A stretch of DNA of 64,000 bases, from the NCBI GenBank assembly GCA_958510825.1, contig OY294049.1, positions 29,769,415 through 29,833,414 of the forward strand, read 5' to 3'. The notes beneath the pieces are model-generated. The model searched no databases. It worked only from the letters and a program-made list of their open reading frames with translations, and was not told the origin of the DNA. Source of the DNA: Brachypterus glaber (taxonomy: Eukaryota > Arthropoda > Insecta > Coleoptera > Kateretidae). A program made the translations under genes and the position numbers. This document shows, piece after piece, positions 32,365 through 42,249 of this stretch (its first letter is position 1; every line of letters starts with the position of its first letter).

Positions 32365-34455
32365 CTAGTTTTCCGCATCGTCTTCATTTTCCAGCACTAA
32401 AGCCGATACGTTGTAATTTGTACTAGGTTTTTTATTATGATGGTCTTTATTTGCAAAATAATTATTGGTATTATTATTTTTATTAAATGGGCGCCTATTT
32501 GTATTTAATTCAAATGATGACGACGCGTTATAATGATCCGCTAAACGCAGACGTTCCAGTGCATCAGTTATCGTACCTACTCCGATCAGGGAGGAAGAAA
32601 TGGTGGGACTATAGTGTCTGGAAATAATAGCAATCAAATCCATTTCCGTATAAGGAGGTCGTAAGTATCTCGCCTTTGCTACATTTACCAAAAAATATTC
32701 GGAATAAGAACCGGCAGATGAGTGGTATCGTCCCGCTTCCAGTTCCAATTTTATTTTTATTTGCTTTGTAGAGTTCCAAAAATTATTAAGAAATGCTGTT
32801 TTAAAATCTTCAAAGTTTATAAAAGAATATAGTAAGGCATCTGCCCAAAATTTCGCCTTGCCTTTAAATAAGGTATGTGCCCAAGATGGAAACATATTAA
32901 AATTAATTCCATAAGAGTTTACAGCATTTTCCAGCAATCTAATAAATTCCACTGGATGTATGGTATCGTTATCATGAAATTCTGGAACAATTTTATCGCT
33001 ATGTATTAGAATGTTATTTGGTTGTTGCGTAGGAAAATGATTGTTTGCAAAGGTAGCACTACTTTCACCCCCCTGTATACAATGATATGGTACACCATTA
33101 TTTCCAGCATCGCCCTGTATAGTATGAAGTGGCAAATTAGTATATCTAGAAGCACCATGTATCTGATGTGTTGGTAAGTTCACGTTTCTAGAGTCCCCCT
33201 GTATAATATTAGGTGGTAAATTAGTATATCTAGAAGCACCCTGTATATTAGGTGGTACGAAACTATTCTCAGAGTCACCTTGTATATTATGAAGTGGCAA
33301 ATTAGTATATCTAGAAGCACCCTGTATAATAATATTAGGTGGTACGTAACTATTTCCAGATTCACCCGGTATATCATGAAATGATAAGTTACTATTAGTA
33401 GCCTCCCCCTGTACATCACGGGATAGCAAAAGACCACTTCTCTGACCACTCGATAGTATACGGTTAGGAAGAGAACAACCTAATTGACTATTTGGAATAT
33501 TTTGTGATGGTAAAGTTAGATTTTTATTTTGATTAGTGCTTAAGTCATTTCTTATTCCACCCCGAATACCACGGTCCGAGAAAAAATCTGTGTTCCTATA
33601 AGCAAGAGGCAAGGGCTTCATTTGATTTTTTTCCTGCATGTTTTTATTTGAGCTATGTTTTTCAACACCCTGTATATCATAATATGGAAGCCTAAACTCA
33701 TTTGAATCCTGTAACCTGTCCAACGAAAGTGTTTTTTTACCACCCTGTATATTATGAGTTATAAAGTCAGTATCTTTACCAGAAAATTTAACTGAATGGG
33801 AGTTTTTGTCCGCCCCCTGTATATAATGACCTGCTGCAGAGCTACCTTGGTCATACCGCCCTAAAATTGGACTTTTTTGTGAAAGCAGGGCTGAATTACT
33901 AAGGACTGCATCATTTTTAGGGCCACGCTGTACATTAAATTTATTATTTAAATTTTGTTTACAAGAATAATCATTTAAATCTTTAGTATCCATCGTAGAC
34001 CTATTTTTATGCATTCCTCGAGTACAATTTATATCAGTTAACCGTTGAATGGCCAGTTTTACCACCTGATCTGACATATCGTCAACTTGTTGGTGATAAT
34101 GGTCATCCTCATGGTCAGTGTCATAAAAAGGAAATCTCCTACCTTTATTTTTGTAGCGCTCGTTCCTAGGTGATCCAGGCTCTGAAGAAGAAGAAAACTC
34201 AGCTTCTTTTTCTTGACTTAAATTTAGGGGGTGTTGTTGAGCGACATTTGACTGTAGTGTAGTTCTGGTAGGCTGCCGTTTAATAGTGCCCGTATTTGCG
34301 CAGGCAGTCGCTTCATCCTCTGTGTCCTGCTGAGGTGTAGCTGGCTTCTCCACGGCGTTTGATTTTTGTGATACTGCTTTCTTTGCCATATTACGGGTCT
34401 GCATTTTGGGATTTTCGTCGTCTTTTGGTGTTTTCGGTGAATGTTCTAAACCCAT
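32365..34455 (-). CDS. Ty3 Gag with a tandem IQG-repeat region
   Basis: Intact frame of 696 codons, long for a Ty3 Gag. Residues 1-130 are charged and disordered. Residues about 205-465 hold at least ten short units ending IQG or variants (IPG, VQG, IHG), densest at 350-462, where ASRYTNLPLHNIQG-like units repeat every 13-17 residues. Residues about 490-650 are the capsid-like retrotransposon Gag domain (PVEFIRLLENAV, KFWADALL, SYSEYF). There is no CCHC knuckle at the C terminus. It forms the particle core and packages RNA. The repeated DNA is the phrase ATACAGGG, discussed in the findings. Confidence 0.88.
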   Translation of the reverse strand: MGLEHSPKTPKDDENPKMQTRNMAKKAVSQKSNAVEKPATPQQDTEDEATACANTGTIKRQPTRTTLQSNVAQQHPLNLSQEKEAEFSSSSEPGSPRNERYKNKGRRFPFYDTDHEDDHYHQQVDDMSDQVVKLAIQRLTDINCTRGMHKNRSTMDTKDLNDYSCKQNLNNKFNVQRGPKNDAVLSNSALLSQKSPILGRYDQGSSAAGHYIQGADKNSHSVKFSGKDTDFITHNIQGGKKTLSLDRLQDSNEFRLPYYDIQGVEKHSSNKNMQEKNQMKPLPLAYRNTDFFSDRGIRGGIRNDLSTNQNKNLTLPSQNIPNSQLGCSLPNRILSSGQRSGLLLSRDVQGEATNSNLSFHDIPGESGNSYVPPNIIIQGASRYTNLPLHNIQGDSENSFVPPNIQGASRYTNLPPNIIQGDSRNVNLPTHQIHGASRYTNLPLHTIQGDAGNNGVPYHCIQGGESSATFANNHFPTQQPNNILIHSDKIVPEFHDNDTIHPVEFIRLLENAVNSYGINFNMFPSWAHTLFKGKAKFWADALLYSFINFEDFKTAFLNNFWNSTKQIKIKLELEAGRYHSSAGSYSEYFLVNVAKARYLRPPYTEMDLIAIISRHYSPTISSSLIGVGTITDALERLRLADHYNASSSFELNTNRRPFNKNNNTNNYFANKDHHNKKPSTNYNVSALVLENEDDAEN

Positions 34456-34498
34456 CGTATAATTCTCGTGCCAGGTTGGGTGTCAAGATGCGGTGAAA

Positions 34499-35049
34499 TA
34501 TTCCTCTCGGGGTTGAAAAAGGGTTCTTTTGGTGAGAATTAATACTTGGATGGGTTTTATTCAGAGTTCTTTTATTTTTCAGTTCTGTTAAAAATGCACA
34601 AATTAGAAATATGAACACACATTGTTATTAAAGTATTGCATATTTTTTTATAAAATGCATAACAAAAAAAATAAGATAAAAAGATATTATTAAGCGTGGC
34701 CCTAACCATGAAAATCACAGGTTTATTTCCAATTTAGAAAACCTTTAATCATACTACTGTAAATTCAGGACAGTTGTTCAATATTTATTTAATTTAAAGT
34801 TTTAAAAGGTAACCTACCTGTTAAAAATGCACCAGATCACTTAACAAATTAAAATGGTATGTTAATAAAATCACAAGGACGCAGTTTTAGTCTGAAAGCT
34901 TAAAAGATACTGACTTTATAATCGACAAATTAAATTCGATAAGCAATGGTTTGTTAAAAAAAAAAACGTTTGTGTTTTTTTTTTATACACCGTACTTTTA
35001 CTCGATTATTTGGCGAAGGTGCAGACCTGAATTAAAATGATGTGTCTCA
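34499..35049 (-). repeat. 5' LTR of the Ty3 element
   Basis: Counterpart of 26409-26956, 551 versus 548 bases. It would carry promoter and polyadenylation signals for the minus-strand transcript. Confidence 0.93.
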
Positions 35050-35140
35050 GGGTTATCTTATTTATGTGTTTTAAATTTTAACTTAATATCTCAAGCCGTT
35101 CAAAAGATAAAGTGGGGGGCCGACTTTTGACACGCTGTGT
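35050..35140. repeat. Right end of a foldback element interrupted by Ty3
   Basis: AATATCTCAAGCCGTTCAAA followed by a G run and CGACTTTTGACACGC is the terminal segment of the 22790-23513/12697 family. It ends less than 40 bases before the next ATP9 splice acceptor. Confidence 0.65.
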
Positions 35141-35177
35141 AGAATATACTATTGTGTAATTCTGTTTTGTGTTTTAG

Positions 35178-35537
35178 GTACAATTAATCCAAAAACACAC
35201 AGGTAAACGAACAGCCGCAGTTGGCGACGGTGGAAACGACGTCAGTATGATCCAAACAGCCGATGCCGGTATCGGTATTGAGGGTCGCGAAGGTAAACAA
35301 GCCAGTTTGGCGGGAGATTTCAGCATTCCTCAGTTCTCCCATTTAGCCAGATTACTGCTGGTCCACGGAAGAAGATCTTACAAAAGGTCCGCATCCTTGG
35401 CGCAGTTTGTCATACATAGAGGTCTTATTATCTCTACTATGCAAGCTGTGTTCAGTAGTGTGTTTTATTTAAGTTCGGTTGCTTTATATCAAGGATTTTT
35501 GATGGTTGGATATGCCACTGTTTACACTATGTTTCCG
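35178..35537 (+). CDS. ATP9: ATP9-type P4-ATPase, exon G (GDGxND hinge and TM5)
   Basis: Acceptor GTTTTAG|GTA and donor CCG|gtaagt, phase 0, 120 codons. It continues exon F directly and encodes [20 protein letters not shown] (the Mg-binding hinge of the P domain), [15 protein letters not shown], then [15 protein letters not shown] and TM5-TM6 around [20 protein letters not shown]. The match to the family is gap-free across a 23.8-kb intron. All catalytic motifs of the gene are therefore conserved despite the transposon load. The remaining exons (TM7-10) were not found to the right. Confidence 0.95.
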
Positions 35538-35689
35538 GTAAGTTTAAAAGCGATTTAGAAAGGAAATCAGAAAATATTCTTAAACACAAAGTTGATCCAG
35601 TTATCCGTATTTACACGGTCTTATGTAAAAGTAACAAAGGAACATATTTCCGGAAATAGAAAATAGCCCTAAGGCAGCTACGGCCCTTC

Positions 35690-36190
35690 TAATATGGACA
35701 TGATGAATGCACACTGGGCTTAAATATATTTTAAGTTAAATGGGATTAGCAACGCTAAAGTACAGTGGATTTCATTACAATAGGGTTCACACATCATAAA
35801 ATCATCAACAGTAAAATCGAAAAAAAGTCAAAAGTTATTAGTAAAGGTTCTTTGCCGATGGCCATGTTAAATATTTTAGATTAGTTTGATAAGGTGTTAG
35901 GTGAATTTAGTAGAATTTTGCCCGTAGAATTCGAATTCGATATGTTCTGTCTCACTTCGTTTAAAAGATATTGGCTTTTGAAAAAATTACTTTCAATTTT
36001 TGGCCATTTTTAAACAGTCATGGCAAAATTATCCAACATAATAGAACATTCTGGTTTGGTTTATGTTATAGATGAAACTTTTTTATTTTAAAATCTTATC
36101 TTAATGTTTCGAAATACCCATGTTTTTATATAAAAATAGTGGCTTTTTTAAATCTTGTTTTTGGAAAAAAAATGTTGATAGGCTGAGCAG
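35690..36190 (-). repeat. Inverted single copy of the 0.8-kb repeat unit
   Basis: Segments such as GGGTTCACACATCATAAAA, AGAATTCGAATTCGAT and AAAGATATTGGCTTTTGAAA are the reverse complements of the units at 44041-45912. The copy and the tandem array flank the BEL/Pao element in opposite orientation. Confidence 0.8.
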
Positions 36191-36685
36191 TGTTTTAATT
36201 GTCATTTTTAAATAATTCCTTTCTTAGTTTAAGTCTGTCGTAAAAAGTCCAAACCCAACTGGAACCACGATTAGTGTCGAAAAAAACTTTGTGCTAAATA
36301 TGGGCTAAAGATATATCTGTAGGGTTCAATAAAAATTGCCGTTATACAGCGTACAATATAAATAAAAAAATTCAAGCATTAGTATAAAAATATTTAAACA
36401 AAAAAATTGAAATTTCAAATACAGAATATCCAACTTCCATTTGTACATCCTGTCGGCATTCTCTACAAGACCGAGAAAAAGTTAAATGTTCCAGGGCCTG
36501 GAATAGGCCTTTGCCAATTATGCCAAATTTTTCTGAAATTTATCAAAACCAAAGTAAAAGGAGGGAAAAGGCACGTTGTTAAATCCTATATAAATAGAAA
36601 TAAATCTGCCAAACCAAGCAAAGCGTGTTAAATCCAATTAAATTCTCATTACCTAGCACTGCAGTTTTTTATTAATATTCCTCAT
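36191..36685. other. AT-rich, no confident gene
   Basis: An open frame at 36407-36631 (74 codons, Lys-rich end) has no recognisable domain. It is not supported as a gene. Confidence 0.4.
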
Positions 36686-37195
36686 TGTTGGGTTTTCGCT
36701 CAATTCCTTTATTTTTATTTAATTTATATAAAAAAACGCAGTTATTTTCTTTTATTTATTTATTGGATTTTTCATTAATCGCGATTTATTTAGTTATTAT
36801 TTAGGGGTAAAATAAGGGTAGATTTTACTTCGTTTATATTAGGGTTTTTTTCCCGCGTTTTATTTAAATTAATTTCCGCTAGTATTCAAAGTGGGGAACT
36901 TTTTTCCGCGCTTGCGCAAGAGAAACAATGGTGATAAAACCGGTAAACATGTGTTAAAACCTCTTCCGCTATAATTTTATTGTTAAGTGCTTTTTCCGCT
37001 AAAATTAAATGTGACAGACTTTTCAACGCACCAAGGAAGGCAGCAATCATCATCTGGGCCCAGATATTGCAGAGATCACCAAAGAAGAATCCAGATATAT
37101 CTACAGGTCAGATATCCAATTTTTTATACATGCATTTGATGGTTTTCGGTCTAGAATTAGCTTTTTTATACTATTTTCTATCGTAAACGCGCACA
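36686..37195 (+). repeat. 5' LTR of BEL/Pao element 1
   Basis: It differs from the 3' LTR by only a few substitutions and indels over about 510 bases, implying recent insertion. Confidence 0.95.
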
Positions 37196-37198
37196 TTT

Positions 37199-37216
37199 TG
37201 GTCCTTCGTGCCGGAT
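37199..37216 (+). promoter_or_regulatory. Primer binding site, BEL type
   Basis: TGGTCCTTCGTGCCGGAT starts with the TGG that pairs to a tRNA CCA end, 3 bases after the LTR. It has the TGGTCC..TCG form also seen in BEL element 2 at 49084. The tRNA was not identified. Confidence 0.7.
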
Positions 37217-37941
37217 TCTGTGTAGATTCATCTGTGGGTTTATCTCAAATTGAGAAATAATAGATAAAAACTGCATAATTTACTATTTTTCAAAAAGGTA
37301 TCGCTATCTTTGTCTGTTGCACAGGTCATGCGCATCGCTCTTTCTCTGTCACACCACACGCAACTCTACTAGGAAGATCAATATCGATTTATTGTTTCTT
37401 ACGCTAGACGGTGTGCCTCTCACTTGCACTTATTCCGTGTCTTATCTCGATTTAGCCGTTAAGGTGAGAACGCACTAAGGTATCCAGTTTATCCAAAGAT
37501 GGGACACATATGCTAGGGAGACACACCGAAATACGCAGTAACCGCATTTTATTTTTTTCGCTAAGTTTAAATATTTAAATATTAACGCTTGATATTGAAT
37601 TTAGTCACGCTTAGTTTTCACTCGCTTGTGTTATTCACACCGCTTAATTTTTGACTACTTGTGTCACGCTCATAATTTTGATTTTTTTGTCACGATTATA
37701 AATCTCAAACGCTTATTTTTCATTCGCTTGTGTTATTCACGCCGCTTAATTTTGACTACTTGGGTCACGCTTATTATTAGATTTAACTTTATTCGTTAAT
37801 ATCTAACGCATTTGGTTAAAAACTTTATAACCAGTTTTTGTATTTTACGCTAGATATATTGCAATTCTACGCTCATTTACGCTTTTTTATTTTTTGTGTG
37901 CATTAGCATATATACTTTCGTTGTACTTACGTCGAAACACC

Positions 37942-39468
37942 ATGCCTCCTACTACAGGTACAAGCACTGGTATGGCCACAATTCAGCGTGAGGCCGCTCT
38001 GAAAAAAATTCAGGATCACTTGGCGTTGGCCAACTTATCCAAAACGGAGGAATCTCTTCGTGGACGGTTAAGGATGGTCTATGAAGATGTTGATAAAATT
38101 CAACGTGACTTCCAAAAGAGTCACAACGCTCTTTTGTATAAGATGACAGACGCAGATGCAAATAGAGAGGAACAATATGCGATTCAAAAACAATTTGATG
38201 AGGCATATTATACCGTTAAATCTATTTGTTATGAATTTTTTGAAAATGATTTAAATAGATCCATTCATAATACAAGCACTTCTTCTAGTCCTAATGTCAA
38301 ATTGCCTAAAATCACGCTTACTGTATTTGATGGTAAGATAAAGAATTTTCCAACCTTCATAGATCTCTTTAACTCGCTTATCCATAGGAATTTGTCTATT
38401 GGCGAAATTGAAAAATTTTCCTATCTCTTATCTTCGCTAACAAGCGAACCCTTATCGCTTATTAAATCGCTAAGTTTAACTAGTAATAATTATGAAATCG
38501 CTTATAAAACGCTTGTTGACCGCTATTCTAATCAAAGAGCAATCGCCACATCTTGTTGGAGAGCTATAGATAACTTACCCAAGTTAACCTCTGATTCAGC
38601 CCCGGGATTACGTAATATGTTGGACACTTTTTCGGAAAATTTGGAGTCTCTAAAAACCCTAAATTTACCCGTACATAATTGGGACTTTATTTTGTTTCAT
38701 ACGCTTATTAAAAAATTAGACGCATCTTCTATTAAAAGATTTGAATTGCAATACGCTACTACGGATATTCCTTCTTACGCTCAATTAAAAACATTTTTAG
38801 AAAAACAGTGTACCGCTTTGGAAACTGTCTCGCTTTCTGTGTGCAAGGAACCCTCATCACAGACGCCTAATAAAAATAATAATAATACCGCAAAATTTGA
38901 TTCTAAATTTTATAAGCCAAAACCCGCAAATTTTTTTATTAATAGTGAAAATTCACAAAAATGTCTATGTTGCAACGGCGATCATAATATTTATCGCTGT
39001 CAAACCTTTTTGAACAAACCGCCTAAAGAAAGGTATTCATTGGCTAAACAAAATAAATTATGCATAAATTGCCTTTCTAGTTTACATAAATTTTCGAAGT
39101 GTAAAAGTCTATCACGTTGTAGTTACTGCACTCTTCCGCATCATTCACTGCTTCATTTCGATACAAAGTCCACGGAGCAACCTCTTGAAGCAGCCTGCGC
39201 TAACCCCTCCACTTTTAATGTCGCGATACCGAACACACATTTTAGTTCAATTGTTTTACCCACTGCTGAAGTAAAAATTTTGGACAGAGACGATAAAACA
39301 CGCCGAATTAGGATTTTGATTGACTCCTGCAGTCAGGCGAATTTTATCACAACTCAGTGCGCAAATATGTTAAGCTTAAATAAACTTGATTTTTCACAAA
39401 ATATTCAGTGTATCGGTAACGTGGCTACGGTAACAAAGGGCGCTGTTGCCTGTTCTATTCGACATTAA
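37942..39468 (+). CDS. BEL/Pao Gag and protease N-terminal part
   Basis: ATG at 37942 is chosen over the upstream open codons because the protein body (MPPTTGTSTGMATIQREAAL) starts here. Residues about 20-110 are helical. About 120-310 is the BEL Gag region (LPKITLTVFDGKIKNFPTFI, SLTSEPLSLIKSL). Two zinc modules follow: CLCCNGDHNIYRC and CINCLSSLHKFSKC, with CSYC after. The protease block reads RIRILIDSCSQANFITTQCA: the usual D-S-G is D-S-C here. Translation then runs 30-odd residues and stops just after the deletion junction near 39450. The protease is probably inactive; Gag looks intact. Confidence 0.9.
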   Translation: MPPTTGTSTGMATIQREAALKKIQDHLALANLSKTEESLRGRLRMVYEDVDKIQRDFQKSHNALLYKMTDADANREEQYAIQKQFDEAYYTVKSICYEFFENDLNRSIHNTSTSSSPNVKLPKITLTVFDGKIKNFPTFIDLFNSLIHRNLSIGEIEKFSYLLSSLTSEPLSLIKSLSLTSNNYEIAYKTLVDRYSNQRAIATSCWRAIDNLPKLTSDSAPGLRNMLDTFSENLESLKTLNLPVHNWDFILFHTLIKKLDASSIKRFELQYATTDIPSYAQLKTFLEKQCTALETVSLSVCKEPSSQTPNKNNNNTAKFDSKFYKPKPANFFINSENSQKCLCCNGDHNIYRCQTFLNKPPKERYSLAKQNKLCINCLSSLHKFSKCKSLSRCSYCTLPHHSLLHFDTKSTEQPLEAACANPSTFNVAIPNTHFSSIVLPTAEVKILDRDDKTRRIRILIDSCSQANFITTQCANMLSLNKLDFSQNIQCIGNVATVTKGAVACSIRH

Positions 39469-42208
39469 ACAAATGTTTCGTCAAATATTAATTAATCCCG
39501 CACATAGAAAATACCAAAGGATTCTCTGGAGATTTTCGCCGAAAGATGCTATTCAACATTACGAGCTTTCGACTGTTACATACGGGTGTAACTCGAGTCC
39601 CTTCTTAGCAAATCGCACAATTCTCAAATTATGTGAAGATGAAAAGGAATCTTTTCCGTTGGCATGCGACGTGGTAGCGGAACACATTTACGTGGATGAC
39701 ATCGCTTGTGGTAGGGATGACATAGATTCTTGTTTAAATTTACAATCGCAAATTATTTCTTTATTAAAGCGAGGGGGTTTTGAGTTACGCAAATGGGCCA
39801 GTAATGACGCAAGACTTTTAGAAAATATCCCAAGGGAATATACTTTACAGAATTCGCTAAATTTCGATGACAGCCCAGAATATATTAAAATTTTAGGGCT
39901 GCAATGGCAACCTTCATCAGACACCTTTTCTTATAAAATTAATTTACAAGATAACGCTTGCACAAAACGCACTGTACTTTCAGAAATTGCTAGAATTTTT
40001 GACCCTATCGGTTTTCTAGCACCACTTACCTTTTTCGCGAAATATTTAATTCAATATTTGTGGACACTTGGGTTGGATTGGGATGATCCCACCCCTCCTG
40101 AGGTACAGGCACGCTGGAATCAGTATAAATCTGAATTACCTCTTTTAGAAAATTTACAAATTCCACGTCAATTAGTTTTTGAAAATAAATATACTTCATG
40201 TGACCTCATCGGCTTTGGAGATAGCTCAGAGCGCGGTTATGCGTCGATAGTATATTTTAAATTTACGTTACCGGACGGTACTGCTAAAGTTTCTTTGGTT
40301 TCGGCTAAAATTAAAGTAGCTCCGTTAAAACGCATTTCCATACCTAAACTTGAGTTATGTGCCGCTGTTCTATTATCGGATTTGATAGAATATATTTTAA
40401 ATACCTATTCGAGTATTATTTCGGTTTCAAAAATATATGCTTTTACCGATTCAACAGTAGCGCTCTCTTGGATCCGGTCATCGCCGCATCGGTGGCAGAC
40501 GTTCGTCAGTAACCGAGTTAGTCACATTCAGAGTAAGGTTTCTCCCAATCTATGGTACCATGTAGGTACTGATGCGAACCCCGCGGATCCCGCAAGTCGT
40601 GGACTTTTACCCGCCGAGTTATTAAATAATAAGTTATGGTGGGCGGGGCCTGATTGGTTACAAAACCCCCCTGATACTTGGCCGCTAGATATTACCCAAG
40701 AAAATGACCTTCCTGAAGCCAAAATATTTACTTTTGCCGCCGCACTTGAACCAATCCTTTTGGATTCGCTACTGGAAAGATTTTCCAAACTTTCTAAAAT
40801 ATTGCGTATTTTAACTTATATTTTACGTTTTATTAATAATTGCCGTTTTCCGGACAAACGCAAAGTGGGACCCTTTCACGAGGAAGAACTTTATAATACA
40901 TTACTTATATTAGTTAAACACGTACAAAAAATCGCTTTTATGGATGATTTAAATAAAATGAAAAATAAAAATTTATTGTCTAAACCGCTACGCAAACTTA
41001 ACCCGTTTATTGATGACTCCGGTTTGTTAAGAGTTGGGGGTAGATTGACTCATTCTTTTGATCTAGATTATGATAGAAAATTTCCGCTACTATTGCCCCG
41101 CGATCATCGTCTAACTTACTTAATCATTGAAGATTGTCATAATAAAAATCTTCATGTTGGTTTGAACGCTTTACATTTTTTGTTACTACAGAACTTCTGG
41201 ATTCTTTCTCCGAAACGTGCTATTAGGCATTGCCTGTCTAACTGTTACCGCTGTTTTCGCGCTAAACCCGTCCCGCTACAACCCTTTATGGGTGATTTAC
41301 CTTCTTTTCGCATAAATCAGATAAAGGCTTTTAGTTGCGCATGCGCAGACTTTGCTGGCCCGTTTTTTGTCACTATGGGAAAGCACCGCGGCGTTAAAAG
41401 TCAAAAGGCTTACATTTGTGTATTTTTTTGCGCAGTAACCAAGGCAATTCATTTGGAATTGGCTTCGGATTTAAGCATGGAAGCATTTCTCGCGGCGCTA
41501 CGCAGGTTTATCGCACGGAGAGGAAGAATAACGCAATTTTTCACCGATAATGGAGGAAATTTTGTCGCCGCAAGACGCGAAATTTTATTTAACTTTCAGC
41601 AAGCAGCTGAACGCGAAAAAATTATTTGGAATTTAAATCCGCCTTCCGGTTCACATTTTGGAGGTCTATTTGAGAGTGGAGTTAAATCCGTTAAAACTCA
41701 CATTTATCGAGTCATTGGTCAACAAATTTTGACTTATGAAGAATTTTATACGCTTCTAGTACAAATAGAGGCCGTGTTAAACTCTCGCCCGATTTGTCCG
41801 CTGTCTAGTGATAGTTCGGATTTACAGTGTCTTACTCCTGGTCACTTTTTGACTCTTTCCCCGCTTACGGCCTTACCAGAGCCTGACTTTTCTTCTTTAA
41901 AGATTAGCCGTTTAAATCGTTGGCAGCTTTTACAACGCCTACACGGTGATTTTTGGAAACGATGGCATTCTGAATATTTATGTACGCTTCAGCAACGCGA
42001 AAAGTGGACTAAGCACACTGAAAATATTAAAGTTGGGGCTTTAGTTCTCATTAAGGACGAAAACTTGTCGCCTTTAGTGTGGCGCATGGGAAGAGTAGTA
42101 GAGTTGCATAGTGGCAGTGATGGAGTGTGCAGAGTAGTAACGCTTCGCACCGCAAATGGTCTGCGCAAGAGACCAGTTGTTAAACTTTGTCCTTTACCCT
42201 CTAATTAG
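39446..42208 (+). CDS. BEL/Pao RT (N-terminally deleted), RNase H and integrase
   Basis: Open for 920 codons from the deletion junction. It starts inside RT motif A (VLFDIKQMFRQILI), followed by TYGCNSSPFLANRTI and EHIYVDDIACG (active-site YVDD, about residue 82). RNase H is at about 255-395 (IGFGDSSERGYASIVYF, KLELCAAVLL, FTDSTVALSW, ADPASRG). Integrase is at about 535-900: zinc module with NLHVGLN and CYRCFRAK, ACADFAGPF, FTDNGGNF and HFGGLFESGVKS giving the D,D,E triad, then a C-terminal module (WRMGRVVELHSGSDG). The missing RT fingers (including the FDGSAK block) make it inactive, while integrase is complete. Confidence 0.92.
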   Translation: MPVLFDIKQMFRQILINPAHRKYQRILWRFSPKDAIQHYELSTVTYGCNSSPFLANRTILKLCEDEKESFPLACDVVAEHIYVDDIACGRDDIDSCLNLQSQIISLLKRGGFELRKWASNDARLLENIPREYTLQNSLNFDDSPEYIKILGLQWQPSSDTFSYKINLQDNACTKRTVLSEIARIFDPIGFLAPLTFFAKYLIQYLWTLGLDWDDPTPPEVQARWNQYKSELPLLENLQIPRQLVFENKYTSCDLIGFGDSSERGYASIVYFKFTLPDGTAKVSLVSAKIKVAPLKRISIPKLELCAAVLLSDLIEYILNTYSSIISVSKIYAFTDSTVALSWIRSSPHRWQTFVSNRVSHIQSKVSPNLWYHVGTDANPADPASRGLLPAELLNNKLWWAGPDWLQNPPDTWPLDITQENDLPEAKIFTFAAALEPILLDSLLERFSKLSKILRILTYILRFINNCRFPDKRKVGPFHEEELYNTLLILVKHVQKIAFMDDLNKMKNKNLLSKPLRKLNPFIDDSGLLRVGGRLTHSFDLDYDRKFPLLLPRDHRLTYLIIEDCHNKNLHVGLNALHFLLLQNFWILSPKRAIRHCLSNCYRCFRAKPVPLQPFMGDLPSFRINQIKAFSCACADFAGPFFVTMGKHRGVKSQKAYICVFFCAVTKAIHLELASDLSMEAFLAALRRFIARRGRITQFFTDNGGNFVAARREILFNFQQAAEREKIIWNLNPPSGSHFGGLFESGVKSVKTHIYRVIGQQILTYEEFYTLLVQIEAVLNSRPICPLSSDSSDLQCLTPGHFLTLSPLTALPEPDFSSLKISRLNRWQLLQRLHGDFWKRWHSEYLCTLQQREKWTKHTENIKVGALVLIKDENLSPLVWRMGRVVELHSGSDGVCRVVTLRTANGLRKRPVVKLCPLPSN

Positions 42209-42249
42209 TTTTTTTTTTGTTTAAATGCATTCGCATTTGGTGGGCGGAA

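Larger units (their letters stand above)
26409..35049 (-). mobile_element. Ty3-group LTR retrotransposon holding a Tc1/mariner insertion
   Basis: It has flanking LTRs of about 550 bp. On the minus strand the order is Gag, protease, RT, RNase H, integrase, which is the Ty3 order (integrase last). A polypurine tract lies directly before the 3' LTR (complement of 26957-26969, GGAGGGGGTGA). No PBS starting TGG adjoins the 5' LTR, and no flanking duplication is obvious. The copy is inactive: frameshift, in-frame stop, an inserted DNA transposon and a frame break in the integrase. About 8.6 kb in total, about 6.4 kb without the insert. Confidence 0.95.
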
